This document shows positions 16,987-26,416 of a stretch of DNA of 64,000 nucleotides, piece after piece. Source of the DNA: Uliginosibacterium sp. (GTDB lineage: Bacteria > Pseudomonadota > Gammaproteobacteria > Burkholderiales > Rhodocyclaceae); contig JADKDZ010000005.1 of assembly GCA_016718265.1 (NCBI GenBank), positions 310,001-374,000 of the forward strand. Direction: 5' to 3'. How positions within the stretch are numbered: the first letter of the stretch is position 1; each line of letters opens with the position of its first letter. The position numbers were made by a program, and so were the translations under genes. The notes under the pieces were generated by a model. The model ran no database searches and was not told the origin of the DNA. It was given only the letters and a program-made list of their open reading frames with translations.

Positions 16987-18240
16987 TCAGTTGCCTGGAC
17001 GCTTGGCGGAATAGCGCGTTGCGACGTAATTGTCGAGGATCGCCTGAAACTCAGCAGCGATGTTGTCACCCCGCAAGGTTACGGCCTTCTCGCCGTCGAT
17101 AAAAACCGGAGCAGCGGGCGTCTCGCCCGTACCCGGCAAGGAAATGCCGATATTCGCGTGTTTGCTCTCGCCCGGGCCATTAACCACGCAGCCCATCACC
17201 GCGAGGGTGAGATTTTCGACGCCATCGTAGCGTTCTCGCCAGCTGGGCATCTTCTCACGAACGTAGTGCTGCACGCTTTGCGCCAGCTCCTGGAAAAACG
17301 AGCTGGTCGTTCGGCCACAGCCCGGACATGCTGTAACCATTGGCGTGAAGGCCCGCAAACCCATGCTCTGCAGGATTTCCTGAGCGACCACGACCTCCTG
17401 GGTCCGGGCGCCGCCGGGTTCCGGCGTCAGCGAGACCCGGATCGTATCGCCGATGCCCTCTTGCAGCAGTACACCAAGGGCGGCCGTCGAGGCCACGATC
17501 CCTTTGCTCCCCATTCCGGCTTCAGTCAGCCCCAGATGCAAAGGGTAATCGCAGCGGGACGCCATGTCGCGATAGACCGCGATGAGGTCCTGCACAGAGG
17601 AAACCTTGGCCGACAAGATGATGCGATCCGCACCCAGTCCAAGCGTTTCAGCAAGGCGCGCACTTTCGAGTGCAGACACTACCAGGGCTTCGCGCATCAC
17701 GGCGCCCGCCTCCCAAGGCTCGGCGCGAGCCGCATTGGCGTCCATCATTCTCGCCAGCACAGAGGGGTCGAGACTCCCCCAATTCACGCCGATACGGACC
17801 GGCTTGCCGTACTGACAGGCTTTCTCCACGATCTGCGCGAACTGCGTGCCGCGCTTGGCGCCCTGGCCCACATTGCCAGGGTTGATGCGGTACTTGTCGA
17901 GCACTTCGGCACACGCCGGGTTGTCCGCCAGCAAGGTGTGTCCGTTGTAATGGAAATCCCCGATCAGCGGCACTTCGACGCCCATTCTCAGCAGCTGCTC
18001 GCGAATACGCGGCACCGCTTTCGCGGCTTCGTCGTTGTTCACGGTAATCCGCACCAGTTCAGAACCCGCGCGCGCCAACTGCGCGATCTGGATGGCGGTC
18101 GACACATGATCCGCCGTATCGGTATTGGTCATCGACTGGACCACGATCGGCGCACCTGCACCAATCGCAACAGGACCCACTCGAACGATCCGGGTTGTAT
18201 GACGAGGCTGCGCGGCAGCAACACGCGGGGACACACTCAT
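16987..18240 (-). CDS. ispG: 4-hydroxy-3-methylbut-2-enyl-diphosphate synthase IspG (GcpE)
   Basis: A [4Fe-4S] enzyme that converts MEcPP to HMBPP in the MEP isoprenoid pathway. The cluster cysteines are visible in TACPGCGRT and AVMGCVVNGPGES; the N-terminal TIM-barrel has GAPIVVQSMTNTDT and NPGNVG. 417 residues is the size of the proteobacterial form without an extra inserted domain. The start is ATG 18240. It sits 10 nt after rodZ and 29 nt before hisS. Confidence 0.98.
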   Translation of the reverse strand: MSVSPRVAAAQPRHTTRIVRVGPVAIGAGAPIVVQSMTNTDTADHVSTAIQIAQLARAGSELVRITVNNDEAAKAVPRIREQLLRMGVEVPLIGDFHYNGHTLLADNPACAEVLDKYRINPGNVGQGAKRGTQFAQIVEKACQYGKPVRIGVNWGSLDPSVLARMMDANAARAEPWEAGAVMREALVVSALESARLAETLGLGADRIILSAKVSSVQDLIAVYRDMASRCDYPLHLGLTEAGMGSKGIVASTAALGVLLQEGIGDTIRVSLTPEPGGARTQEVVVAQEILQSMGLRAFTPMVTACPGCGRTTSSFFQELAQSVQHYVREKMPSWRERYDGVENLTLAVMGCVVNGPGESKHANIGISLPGTGETPAAPVFIDGEKAVTLRGDNIAAEFQAILDNYVATRYSAKRPGN

Positions 18241-18250
18241 GCGATACCTT

Positions 18251-19177
18251 CTACTGCAAACTGAGACGGGCCACGTCTACTTTGGTATGGGGCTTCAGGT
18301 CGACCTCTTTGCCGCGCCAGACCAAGGTAACCTTGGGGGCGTTGCCAACAATCAGACTCAAGGGTGGCGCGCCCTGCAGGAGCTGATGACTCCCTGCCGG
18401 GTTCAGCTTTGCCAGCAGGGCTTTGCCGGTGGCATCCCGTACTTCCACCCAGGCTTCTCCTTCGAATGCCAGTTTGAGGCCTTGCCCGCCGCTCGACGCC
18501 ACTGCCGACGCCGCTGCGGCAGGTTCGGACTGTGCCGTCACGGCTGCATTGACAACGGCAGAAACCGCCGCAGAAGGGGCGGCTTCTGACTGCTTGGCAG
18601 GCAAGTTGGTCATCGCAGCAAGCGGCTCGCTTGCCACCACGAGGGCGCCCATCATCGGCGCCGACGCCGTGAGCGGTGCTTCCTGCACAACGCCCGATGC
18701 CTCGGTCTGTATCTCCGCAAGCAGATCTTCGTCGCGCGACTCGAACCAACGGAAATACGCGCCCAGGGAGAGAAGCAGCAGCAATGCGAGCACGCCAAGC
18801 GCCATGAACAGCGAGGCAAAGTTACGCGTTCCGCCGGAGAAGGGCATGGTGCCCAAGCCGGCAGGGTTCATCTGTGTCGTCAGTACATCACTTACCGCCA
18901 GGGCGTTGTTATCCATCGCCTGCGTGAACACAATCGGGTCCAGCCCAAGGTATCGGGCGTAGTTGCGCACGAACCCCCGCGCAAACGCAGCACCAGGCAG
19001 CACGCTCAACTCACCCCGCTCGATCGCCTCGATCTGACGAGAGGTGAGCTTCAAGTGGGCGGACACGTCACTGACCGACATGCCGAGTGATTCTCGCGCC
19101 TGCCGCAGACTTGCCCAAACATCGCCGGCGCTCTCGGCCTCGCTCGCCTGCACGACCGCCTCGGTATTCTCGTTCAC
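18251..19177 (-). CDS. rodZ: RodZ-like cytoskeletal protein (HTH, membrane span, DUF4115)
   Basis: An N-terminal Xre-type helix-turn-helix (about 20-85: LRQARESLGMSVSDVSAHLK, FARGFVRNYARYLGLDP) is followed by one membrane span (about 118-142) and a periplasmic Ala/Ser-rich linker leading to a C-terminal DUF4115 beta domain. RodZ links MreB to the cell-wall elongation complex. The start is GTG 19177, overlapping the pilW stop (GTGA). 308 residues is normal. It lies between pilW and ispG as in other betaproteobacteria. Confidence 0.92.
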   Translation of the reverse strand: MNENTEAVVQASEAESAGDVWASLRQARESLGMSVSDVSAHLKLTSRQIEAIERGELSVLPGAAFARGFVRNYARYLGLDPIVFTQAMDNNALAVSDVLTTQMNPAGLGTMPFSGGTRNFASLFMALGVLALLLLLSLGAYFRWFESRDEDLLAEIQTEASGVVQEAPLTASAPMMGALVVASEPLAAMTNLPAKQSEAAPSAAVSAVVNAAVTAQSEPAAAASAVASSGGQGLKLAFEGEAWVEVRDATGKALLAKLNPAGSHQLLQGAPPLSLIVGNAPKVTLVWRGKEVDLKPHTKVDVARLSLQ

Positions 19178-19977
19178 TCAAATTTCCCCTGCAGGAAGTT
19201 CTGGTACTCGATGGACCCGGGGAAATCTGCACGCAGTTTCTCGGCATATTTTCTCGCCGCGTCATCATTGCCCAGCTTGCGCTCGATCCTCAGCGCCAGC
19301 CAGATGAGGTCAACGCCCTGCTCCGGACGCTTGTTCATCAAGGTATCGACCCATTGCTTGGCACGCAGCCCTCGATCCAGGCGCAGATTGATGTCTGCGA
19401 GAAAGTACATGGACACTGCATCGCGGTCGTCTTGCGCAACAGCCCGCAAGAACCGGTCTTCTGCCGCCACGTCATCCTTTTTCCGCAAGTGGCACAACCC
19501 GGCGTTCGCCCAGGCCTTGCCCGGTGACGAGAAGTACGGGTTACGTGCGGCCTGCTCAAGCCGCTGCAAACCAGCGTCTTCCTGGCCTTGTGAACACAGG
19601 AACCAGCCGTATGCGTTGTTGACCTCGGGGTCTCCAGGCGCCAGGCGGGCGGCTTCCTCGAAGGCGGGCTTTGCAGCTTCGAATTGCTCAATCTCCGCAT
19701 AGACCAAACCCTTGAGCAAGAAAGCCGGCGCGTAGGTCGGATCAAAACCGATCGCCGCATTCGCCTCGTCGAGAGCCACCCCCATCCGTGCTGCCTGCAG
19801 ATAGGCAGTCCCCAACTCCACGTGGAGCTTTGCGCCGGGGCGTCCCCGCGCTTTGGAGGGCTGTTCGCTGCTCGGGCGCTCGATTTCGGGGGCCTTCTGC
19901 TCAATGGGCGACACGCAAGCGCCCAGTATCACGGCCAGGCCAACCAGCATCCCCGTCACGCCATATTGCTTGATCAT
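19174..19977 (-). CDS. pilW: Type IV pilus biogenesis/stability lipoprotein PilW (PilF)
   Basis: 267 residues. A lipoprotein signal ends at LGAC (Cys21), followed by a disordered stretch and about six tetratricopeptide repeats (KLHVELGTAYLQAARMGVAL; APAFLLKGLVYAEIEQFEAA). PilF/PilW is the pilotin that carries the secretin PilQ to the outer membrane. No other pilus genes are here; the rlmN-pilW-rodZ-ispG order is conserved. The start ATG shares one base with the rlmN stop (TAATG). Confidence 0.92.
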   Translation of the reverse strand: MIKQYGVTGMLVGLAVILGACVSPIEQKAPEIERPSSEQPSKARGRPGAKLHVELGTAYLQAARMGVALDEANAAIGFDPTYAPAFLLKGLVYAEIEQFEAAKPAFEEAARLAPGDPEVNNAYGWFLCSQGQEDAGLQRLEQAARNPYFSSPGKAWANAGLCHLRKKDDVAAEDRFLRAVAQDDRDAVSMYFLADINLRLDRGLRAKQWVDTLMNKRPEQGVDLIWLALRIERKLGNDDAARKYAEKLRADFPGSIEYQNFLQGKFE

Positions 19978-21068
19978 TACGCCTCCTCAGTTTTGATCGG
20001 GATCACCCGATTTGCCGTTCTACGCGTGCGATCCATCACCTGTCCGGCCAGTTGCCCGCAGGCCGCATCCACGTCGTCGCCCCGAGTCTTTCGGGTAGTC
20101 GCGACAATACCCGCTTCATTCAGCATTTGCGCGAACCGACGGACAACCGGCGCGGGCGAGCGTTTGAAACCCGAGTCCGGAAAGGGATTGAAGGGGATCA
20201 GGTTGTACTTGCAGGGGACCTTGCGTGCAATCTCGATCAGCTGCTGCAGGTGGACGTCGCGATCATTAACCCCGTCAAGCATGATGTACTCAAATGTCAC
20301 AAAGTCGCGTGGCGCGCGATCCAGGTAACGACGGCATGCTGACAGCAGGTCCTTGAGTGGATACTTCTGGTTGATCGGCACCAGCTTGTTGCGCAGCTCG
20401 TCGTTCGGCGCGTGGAGCGAGACTGCCAGCGCGACGGGGCACTCCTCGCGAAGCCTGTCCATGGCAGGAACGATCCCCGAGGTCGACACGGTTACGCGCC
20501 GGCGCGACAGGCCGTACGCGTGATCGTCCAGCATCAGCTTGAGCGCCGACACGACGTTGTCGAAGTTGGCGAGCGGCTCGCCCATGCCCATCATCACGAC
20601 ATTGCTGATGACCCGCTCGCCGTCCGGGGTCGCGCCCAACAGGCGGTTGGCCAACCACAGCTGGCCAATGATTTCGGCCGCCGACAGGTTGCGGTTGAAG
20701 CCCTGCTTGCCGGTAGAACAGAACGCGCAATCGAGCGCGCAGCCCGCTTGCGAAGACACGCACAGGGTTCCCCGATTCGTTTCCGGGATATAGACGGTCT
20801 CAACCGCGTTGCCGTTGCCCACATCGAGCAGCCACTTGCGCGTACCGTCACTCGACACCGAATCGCGGATCGGTGTCGGCGCTTGTACACAGGCACATTC
20901 TTTGAGTTGCGCGCGCAGACTCTTGGCGACATCGGTCATCGCGTCAAAATCCGTCTCGCCGAAGCGGTGCACCCAATGCAGGATCTGACGGGCGCGGAAC
21001 GGCTTCTCACCGCGCTCGGCAAACCAGGCAATCAGGGCATCTGCATCGAAATCGAGAAGGTTTTGCAT
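19977..21068 (-). CDS. rlmN: Dual-specificity 23S rRNA/tRNA (adenine-C2)-methyltransferase RlmN
   Basis: A radical-SAM enzyme that methylates A2503 of 23S rRNA and A37 of some tRNAs. The CxxxCxxC cluster motif is GCALDCAFC; the second catalytic Cys lies in the C-terminal GDDVDAACGQL, and the first in the central GxxMGMGEPLAN region context. The start is ATG 21068 (MQNLLDFDADAL); a TTG three codons upstream is less likely. 363 residues. It follows ndk after 50 nt. Confidence 0.97.
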   Translation of the reverse strand: MQNLLDFDADALIAWFAERGEKPFRARQILHWVHRFGETDFDAMTDVAKSLRAQLKECACVQAPTPIRDSVSSDGTRKWLLDVGNGNAVETVYIPETNRGTLCVSSQAGCALDCAFCSTGKQGFNRNLSAAEIIGQLWLANRLLGATPDGERVISNVVMMGMGEPLANFDNVVSALKLMLDDHAYGLSRRRVTVSTSGIVPAMDRLREECPVALAVSLHAPNDELRNKLVPINQKYPLKDLLSACRRYLDRAPRDFVTFEYIMLDGVNDRDVHLQQLIEIARKVPCKYNLIPFNPFPDSGFKRSPAPVVRRFAQMLNEAGIVATTRKTRGDDVDAACGQLAGQVMDRTRRTANRVIPIKTEEA

Positions 21069-21118
21069 AGAACTCAAATCAAGAACCTGCCGCCGGGTCG
21101 CGGACCAGGCAGTTCGGC

Positions 21119-21544
21119 CTAGCGGCGGTACACATTCATACCAGGGAAAAAGAAGGCCACTTCGACCGCGGCGGTCTCTGGCGCGTCAGAGCCATGCACC
21201 GCATTCGCATCGATGGAATCGGCAAAGTCGGCGCGGATCGTGCCTGGCGCAGCTTTCTTCGGATCGGTCGCGCCCATCAACTCACGGTTCTTGAGAATCG
21301 CGCCTTCGCCTTCCAGCACCTGAATCATCACCGGCCCGGAGATCATGAAGTTCACGAGATCTTTGTAGAACGGGCGCTCTTGATGCACGGCGTAAAACTG
21401 CCCGGCTTCCAGCGCAGAGAGCTGGACGAATTTGGCGGCCACGATTTTCAGGCCGGCGTCTTCAAAGCGCTGGTAGATCTTGCCGATCACGTTTTTGGCA
21501 ACAGCATCGGGCTTGATGATGGAAAGTGTGCGTTCAATCGCCAT
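21119..21544 (-). CDS. ndk: Nucleoside diphosphate kinase
   Basis: Transfers the gamma phosphate between nucleoside triphosphates and diphosphates through a phospho-histidine. 141 residues starting at MAIERTLSIIKPDAVAKN. The active-site His117 sits in NAVHGSDAPETA. The ATG at 21544 was chosen as the standard start; the frame stays open upstream but without family sequence. CGAGAG lies about 7 nt upstream. First gene of the ndk-rlmN-pilW-rodZ-ispG run. Confidence 0.98.
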   Translation of the reverse strand: MAIERTLSIIKPDAVAKNVIGKIYQRFEDAGLKIVAAKFVQLSALEAGQFYAVHQERPFYKDLVNFMISGPVMIQVLEGEGAILKNRELMGATDPKKAAPGTIRADFADSIDANAVHGSDAPETAAVEVAFFFPGMNVYRR

Positions 21545-21806
21545 ATGTAATTCTCTCGTGTTGTTCGGGGACAGGTTTTTTGCTTTTAAAAACAGCTGCG
21601 CATTGTAGCAAGCGCGCGGCAAACCCCCTACACCAAAGTGCAGCCGCCGTCATGCAAGCGCCCACCTCACAGCATGCGAAGAGCTAAAGCAGCCCCCCTC
21701 CGGAAAGCCGCTCCCAGCAAAGCTGACGGGCAAGCCTGCCTGTAACGCCAGGCCACCCTTGGCCCCTAGCCATGCCATGCTGTAGAGGGCCGTCCCGTAA
21801 GCCTCT

Positions 21807-22880
21807 TCAGCCCCCTTTTGATTCGGCTAAAAGCGGCGAGCACAGGTCCATCAGGGTTTGGCGCGCGGCAAGATATTCGGCGTGTTCCCTCAACGCTGGG
21901 CGGCCGCCCGCTGCAGGGGCAAGTTGGAGTGTAGCGATGCGCTGCGTGCTGGCATCATCGGGTGCAATCTGCCAGCGCGCCAGAAGCTCGTCCGCCAGGT
22001 CCGGGCGGTTGCACACCAGCACCATGTCACAGCCAGCGTCACGCGCCGCCTGCGCCCGCGCCACAATGTCGCCTGCAACCGTGGCGCCCTCCATGGTCAG
22101 GTCATCACTGAACACCACGCCATTGAAGCCCACTTGCTTGCGCAAGACATCCTTGATCCAGTACGGCGAGAACCCCGCTGGCCGTGCGTCGACCGCTGGA
22201 TAGACAACGTGCGCGGGCATCACGCCCGCCAGCTCGGCCGCAAGGGGCAGACGATACGGCAGGATATCCTCGGCCCAGAGGGCCGCGAAATCTCGCCCAT
22301 CCTCGGGCATTGCAACGTGCGAATCTGCCTCCGCATAGCCATGACCGGGGAAATGCTTGCCGACTGCGCCCATGCCCGCAGCGTTCAGCCCGGCCGTCAG
22401 CGCACGCGCCAAAGCCTGCACAACTTCGGGCGAGCGATGGAACGCGCGGTCGCCGACCACCCGGCTCTGGCCATAATCCAGATCAAGCACCGGGGTAAAG
22501 CTCAGACCGACCCCACAGTCAAGCAACTCGGCAGCGAGTACGTAGCCGGCACACTCGGCAGCGGCGCACGCGCAGGCCGGGTCCTCATCCCACATCCGAC
22601 CGAAGACACGCATCGGGGGCAGCAGGGTGAAGCCTTCCCGAAACCGCTGTACGCGACCGCCTTCGTGGTCGACAGCAACGATCAGCTCAGGCGCACGAAC
22701 GGCGCGTATCTCCGCGACCAGTGCCTTGAGCTGGGCGACATCCCGGTAATTACGCGCGAACAGAATGACGCCTCCCACCAGGGGGTGACGCAGGCGCGCG
22801 CGTTCCGCGTCGCTCAGGCTCGTGCCGGCGACATCGCACATCACCGGGCCGAGTGGTACGCCGCGTAGCATCTCATTCAT
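21807..22880 (-). CDS. nagZ: Beta-N-acetylhexosaminidase NagZ
   Basis: A cytoplasmic glycoside hydrolase family 3 enzyme that removes GlcNAc from 1,6-anhydro-muropeptides in peptidoglycan recycling. VDHEGGRVQRF, KHFPGHG, the catalytic loop ADSHVAM (His) and the nucleophile region VFSDDLTMEGA (Asp) are all present. 357 residues. The start ATG 22880 overlaps the end of acpS by 8 nt. It is the last gene of the lepA...nagZ run; the next 180 nt hold no recognisable gene. Confidence 0.96.
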   Translation of the reverse strand: MNEMLRGVPLGPVMCDVAGTSLSDAERARLRHPLVGGVILFARNYRDVAQLKALVAEIRAVRAPELIVAVDHEGGRVQRFREGFTLLPPMRVFGRMWDEDPACACAAAECAGYVLAAELLDCGVGLSFTPVLDLDYGQSRVVGDRAFHRSPEVVQALARALTAGLNAAGMGAVGKHFPGHGYAEADSHVAMPEDGRDFAALWAEDILPYRLPLAAELAGVMPAHVVYPAVDARPAGFSPYWIKDVLRKQVGFNGVVFSDDLTMEGATVAGDIVARAQAARDAGCDMVLVCNRPDLADELLARWQIAPDDASTQRIATLQLAPAAGGRPALREHAEYLAARQTLMDLCSPLLAESKGG

Positions 22881-23256
22881 CGTGTTTCTCCAGCACCGCG
22901 AACGCCAGCACGTAGTCGCGCTCGTCGCTGATAGACAGCATCGGGCTCAGTCCTCGCGCGGCGAGCAGTGCGGACAAGGCCGCATCGCAGACAAAGACCG
23001 GTTTGCCCAGTGAATCGTGGCTCACGCCAATCGCGCCCAGTGTCGCCGGCGGGCGTAATCCCGTTCCCAGGGCTTTGGCAAAAGCTTCTTTCGCCGCAAA
23101 GCGTTTGGCAAGAAACCGGGCGGGATCTTTCGTATTCGCGAAATCCGCCCTCTCGCATTCGGCGAGCACGCGCGCCGCGAAGCGCGCGCCATGGCGGGAC
23201 CACAGCGCGCGCACGCGCGTCACGGCGACGATATCGGTGCCGATCCCGTGGATCAT
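22873..23256 (-). CDS. acpS: Holo-[acyl-carrier-protein] synthase
   Basis: Transfers 4'-phosphopantetheine from CoA to the serine of AcpP. 127 residues with the two family motifs: GIGTDIVAVTRVR (Mg-binding Asp) and FLAKRFAAKEAFAKALG (catalytic Glu and Lys). Its stop overlaps nagZ; its start ATG overlaps the pdxJ stop (ATGA). Its substrate AcpP is encoded at 36.9-37.2 kb in this window. Confidence 0.97.
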   Translation of the reverse strand: MIHGIGTDIVAVTRVRALWSRHGARFAARVLAECERADFANTKDPARFLAKRFAAKEAFAKALGTGLRPPATLGAIGVSHDSLGKPVFVCDAALSALLAARGLSPMLSISDERDYVLAFAVLEKHDE

Positions 23257-24020
23257 CTGTCGTCAACCCGTCGCTGGGCGTCAGCCTCACGCATCAAGCG
23301 CTTCATTTCGGCAACAGCCTCGCGCAGGCCGACGAAGACGGCGCGGCTGACAATCGCGTGACCGATATGCAGCTCGCGTACACCGGGCAAGGCCGCCACG
23401 GGCTGGACGTTGAAGTAGTTCAGCGCGTGCCCGGCATTGAAACGCATGCCGAGATCCACGATCGCTTGCCCGGCGGACCGGATCTTGTCGGTCTCCGCCA
23501 TCACGGCCGGACTACGCACGTCTCGCCCCTTGGTATGGAAGGCTTCTGCATACGGCCCGGTGTGGATTTCGCAAACCCTTGCGCCGACACGCGCCGCCGC
23601 CTCAACCTGGCGCAGATCCGCATCAATGAACACGCTGCTCATGATGCCCGCATCGGCGAGGCGCGCGATGGCACCCTTCAATGCAGGCTCGTTGGCAAGG
23701 ATGTCGAGCCCGCCTTCGGTGGTCACCTCCTGACGCCCCTCGGGCACCAGCATGGCCATTTCCGGTTTGATGTCGCAGGCGATCGCCACCATATCGGCTG
23801 TCGCCGCCATCTCCAGATTGAGCTTGATGTGAGTGAGCTCGCGCAAGCGGCGCACATCGTGGTCCTGAATGTGGCGACGATCTTCACGTAGATGGACAGT
23901 AATGCCATCGGCCCCACCCAGATGCGCTTCCACCGCCGCCCAAACCGGATCAGGCTCGTAGGTGCGGCGCGCCTGGCGAATCGTCGCCACGTGGTCGATG
24001 TTGACTCCGAGTTCAATCAT
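23253..24020 (-). CDS. pdxJ: Pyridoxine 5'-phosphate synthase PdxJ
   Basis: Condenses 3-amino-1-phosphohydroxyacetone with deoxyxylulose 5-phosphate to pyridoxine 5'-phosphate. 255 residues in a TIM-barrel: IELGVNIDHVATIRQARRT at the N-terminus, GADGITVHLREDRRHIQD, SVFIDADLRQVEAA and the C-terminal ELHIGHAIVSRAVFVGL. It lies between recO and acpS, the standard proteobacterial order. Confidence 0.98.
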   Translation of the reverse strand: MIELGVNIDHVATIRQARRTYEPDPVWAAVEAHLGGADGITVHLREDRRHIQDHDVRRLRELTHIKLNLEMAATADMVAIACDIKPEMAMLVPEGRQEVTTEGGLDILANEPALKGAIARLADAGIMSSVFIDADLRQVEAAARVGARVCEIHTGPYAEAFHTKGRDVRSPAVMAETDKIRSAGQAIVDLGMRFNAGHALNYFNVQPVAALPGVRELHIGHAIVSRAVFVGLREAVAEMKRLMREADAQRRVDDR

Positions 24021-24038
24021 TCTGGTTTCCTTGAAGTA

Positions 24039-24764
24039 TCACAGTTCTTGTATCTCCATCAGGATACGACGCGACGCAAGCTCGCGGCCCTCCAGATGAT
24101 GGTTGATCAGCCGGCGCATCAGATGTTTGGCGTGACTCAGCGCAAGTGGCTGCGAGAAATCTCCTGCCGCCAGCGACAGAAGCACGTGACCCGGAATCGG
24201 TGGCACTTCGGCTGGCTCGCCAGTGTCGAGCATCAGCACACCGCGCTCAGGCACGACAGCGTAGTGCGCATCGGCCACGAGCGCCTCGCCGGAGCGGGCG
24301 TCAACGCCCAGCGATGGCGCGTACCCAAGCTCGCGCAACAGGCTGAATTCGAACTCCCGCAGCAAGGGCTCGCGTGGCAGCCCCACCGCCAGCTTCGCCA
24401 ACGACTGGGCATAGCCCTTGAACAGCGCCGGGTGGGCATCTTCGCGTGGCAGCAGCTTCAGCAGCAGCTCGTTCAGATAGTAACCGCACAACAAACCCGC
24501 CCCCTGCAACAAGGCTTGCCCCCCTTGCCACTCCACGTGGTGCAAGGTCTTGATTTCGCCACTGCCGCTCCAGGTCAGCGTCAGGGGCTGGAACGCCATC
24601 AAGGCGCCACGCATGGCAGAAAGCGGTCGTCTGGCCCCCTTTGCCAACAACGACACGCGGCCGTGATCCAGAGAAAACACCTCAGCAATGAGGCTGGTTT
24701 CACGCCACGGGTAGCTGTGCAGCAGATAGGCGGACTGGAGCTCGATCCGGCGCCGAACAACCAC
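24039..24764 (-). CDS. recO: DNA repair protein RecO
   Basis: Anneals DNA strands and, with RecR, loads RecA at gaps. The N-terminal OB fold (about 8-80) has AYLLHSYPWRETSLIAEVFS and GRVSLLAKGARRP; a helical C-terminal domain follows with YYLNELLLKLL. The start codon is GTG 24764 (VVVRRRIELQ). 241 residues. It follows era after 57 nt. Confidence 0.94.
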   Translation of the reverse strand: MVVRRRIELQSAYLLHSYPWRETSLIAEVFSLDHGRVSLLAKGARRPLSAMRGALMAFQPLTLTWSGSGEIKTLHHVEWQGGQALLQGAGLLCGYYLNELLLKLLPREDAHPALFKGYAQSLAKLAVGLPREPLLREFEFSLLRELGYAPSLGVDARSGEALVADAHYAVVPERGVLMLDTGEPAEVPPIPGHVLLSLAAGDFSQPLALSHAKHLMRRLINHHLEGRELASRRILMEIQEL

Positions 24765-24821
24765 GATCAGACTCCTTTGCCGCTTACCGTCCTGCCCGAA
24801 TGCAGCGCACCATGGCGCTGG

Positions 24822-25712
24822 CTAGTCGTAACCGAGGCTCTTGAGGGCACGCTCATCGTCCGCCCATCCGCTCTTCACTTTGACCCACGTCTCAAGGTAG
24901 ACCTTGCAGTCGAACAACTTCTCCAGGTCGACGCGTGCTTCAGACGAAATCCGCTTGAGGTGCTCCCCACCCTTGCCGATCACGATGCCTTTATGGCCCG
25001 CCTTGTCGACGACAATCGCGGCGAATATCCGGCGGAGGTCGCCCTTGACCTCGAATTTTTCGATTTCCACCGTCATACCATAAGGCAACTCTTCGCCCAA
25101 CAGGCGAAACAGTTTCTCGCGCAGGAACTCGGCTGCCAGGAAGCGCTCGCTCCGGTCCGTAATGTCATCCACGCCAAACAAAGGCGGCGCTTCCGGCAAA
25201 AACTCGCCGAGACAGCGCAGCAACTCGGGAACATTGCTCCCGCGCTCGGCGCTGACGGGGACGATCGCAGCAAAAGAGAACTCTTGCGCCATCCCCTGCA
25301 TGAACGGCAACAGCTTGTCCTTGTCCGCTTCAAGATCAACCTTGTTGATCACCAGCACGACCTTTGCCGTGGCCGGCAGCAAGCTCATGACCTTGCGATC
25401 ATCCGGGCCGAAACGCCCCGCTTCGATCAGGAACAAAACCGCGTCTACCTCCTTGAGAACCTGCGAAACGGTGCGGTTCATGGTGGTATTCAAGGCGTTG
25501 CGATGATGCGTCTGGAAGCCTGGCGTATCCACAAAGACGAACTGGTTGGAGCCCTCTGTCAGCACCCCCGTGATGCGATGACGCGTCGTTTGCGCTTTGC
25601 GCGAAACAATGCTGATCTTCTGCCCGATCAGCCGATTGAGCAGCGTTGACTTGCCCACATTCGGCCGTCCGACAATTGCCACCAAGCCGGTGTGAAATAC
25701 AGCTTCTGTCAT
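24822..25712 (-). CDS. era: GTPase Era
   Basis: An essential GTPase that binds the 3' end of 16S rRNA during 30S maturation. The G domain has GRPNVGKSTLLNRLIGQ (G1), VDTPGFQ (G3) and NKVD (G4); the C-terminal KH domain has GHKGIVIGKGGEHLKRI, the RNA-binding GxxG loop. 296 residues. GGAG lies just before ATG 25712. It sits 20 nt after rnc. Confidence 0.98.
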   Translation of the reverse strand: MTEAVFHTGLVAIVGRPNVGKSTLLNRLIGQKISIVSRKAQTTRHRITGVLTEGSNQFVFVDTPGFQTHHRNALNTTMNRTVSQVLKEVDAVLFLIEAGRFGPDDRKVMSLLPATAKVVLVINKVDLEADKDKLLPFMQGMAQEFSFAAIVPVSAERGSNVPELLRCLGEFLPEAPPLFGVDDITDRSERFLAAEFLREKLFRLLGEELPYGMTVEIEKFEVKGDLRRIFAAIVVDKAGHKGIVIGKGGEHLKRISSEARVDLEKLFDCKVYLETWVKVKSGWADDERALKSLGYD

Positions 25713-25732
25713 GAATACTCCAGCGAGTGCAA

Positions 25733-26416
25733 TTAGGGGGCGCTCAGGCGTTCAAGCACCGCCGCGGCAGCCTCTTGCTCGGCGATACGCCGACTGCTCC
25801 CTTGTCCGTGCGCAACAATCTCGAGCGAAGGAACAGCGCATGCCACCTCAAATGCCTGCGCATGCGCTTCGCCGCTCACTCTGGCTAAGGCGTAGCTCGG
25901 CAACGGCAGGTGTCTCGCCTGCAAAAGCTCCTGAAGCGCCGTTTTGGGGTCTTTCAGAGAAAGCGCCGGGTTGAGGTCTTCCAGCCGCTTTGCATACAAA
26001 CGAAAAATGAGGGCCTTCGCAGCATCGAAGCCTCCGTCCAGAAAAACGGCCCCGATAGACGCCTCAACGGCGTCTGCCAGAATGGAAGGCCGGGATCGCC
26101 CACCACTTTTGAGCTCGCCTTCGCCCAGCCGCAAGCAATCGCCCAATTTCAACTCATGTGCGACCTGCGCCAGGGAATCCTGCTTGACCAGCATGGCGCG
26201 CAGTCTGGAAAGCTCGCCCTCACGCAAATCGGCGAAACGCTCGAACAGCATGATGGCGACCACCATATTGAGAATGCCGTCCCCCAGGAACTCCAGCCGC
26301 TCATTGTGATCCGATGAGTAACTCCGATGCGTCAACGCCCTCAGCAAGAGATCAGGCTGATTGAAACGATAGCCGATCAGAGGCTGCAAGGCTTCTGTGG
26401 ACGCACTTCTACGCAT
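25733..26416 (-). CDS. rnc: Ribonuclease III
   Basis: Cleaves double-stranded RNA, including the rRNA precursor. The signature NERLEFLGDGILNMVV and a second acidic cluster DAVEASIGAVFLDGGF form the active site; a dsRNA-binding domain fills the C-terminal third (DPKTALQELLQARHLPLPSY). The start ATG 26416 overlaps the upstream stop by one base (TGATG). 227 residues. Confidence 0.97.
   Translation of the reverse strand: MRRSASTEALQPLIGYRFNQPDLLLRALTHRSYSSDHNERLEFLGDGILNMVVAIMLFERFADLREGELSRLRAMLVKQDSLAQVAHELKLGDCLRLGEGELKSGGRSRPSILADAVEASIGAVFLDGGFDAAKALIFRLYAKRLEDLNPALSLKDPKTALQELLQARHLPLPSYALARVSGEAHAQAFEVACAVPSLEIVAHGQGSSRRIAEQEAAAAVLERLSAP

Noticed and set aside
21623..21806. A possible small gene or RNA between ndk and nagZ
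   Set aside because: No start codon with a ribosome-binding site, no strong hairpin with a T-run and no recognisable RNA motif were seen.
23892..25649. A 585-codon plus-strand frame opposite recO and era
   Set aside because: It crosses two well-defined genes and their intergenic gap; no domain is recognisable in it.
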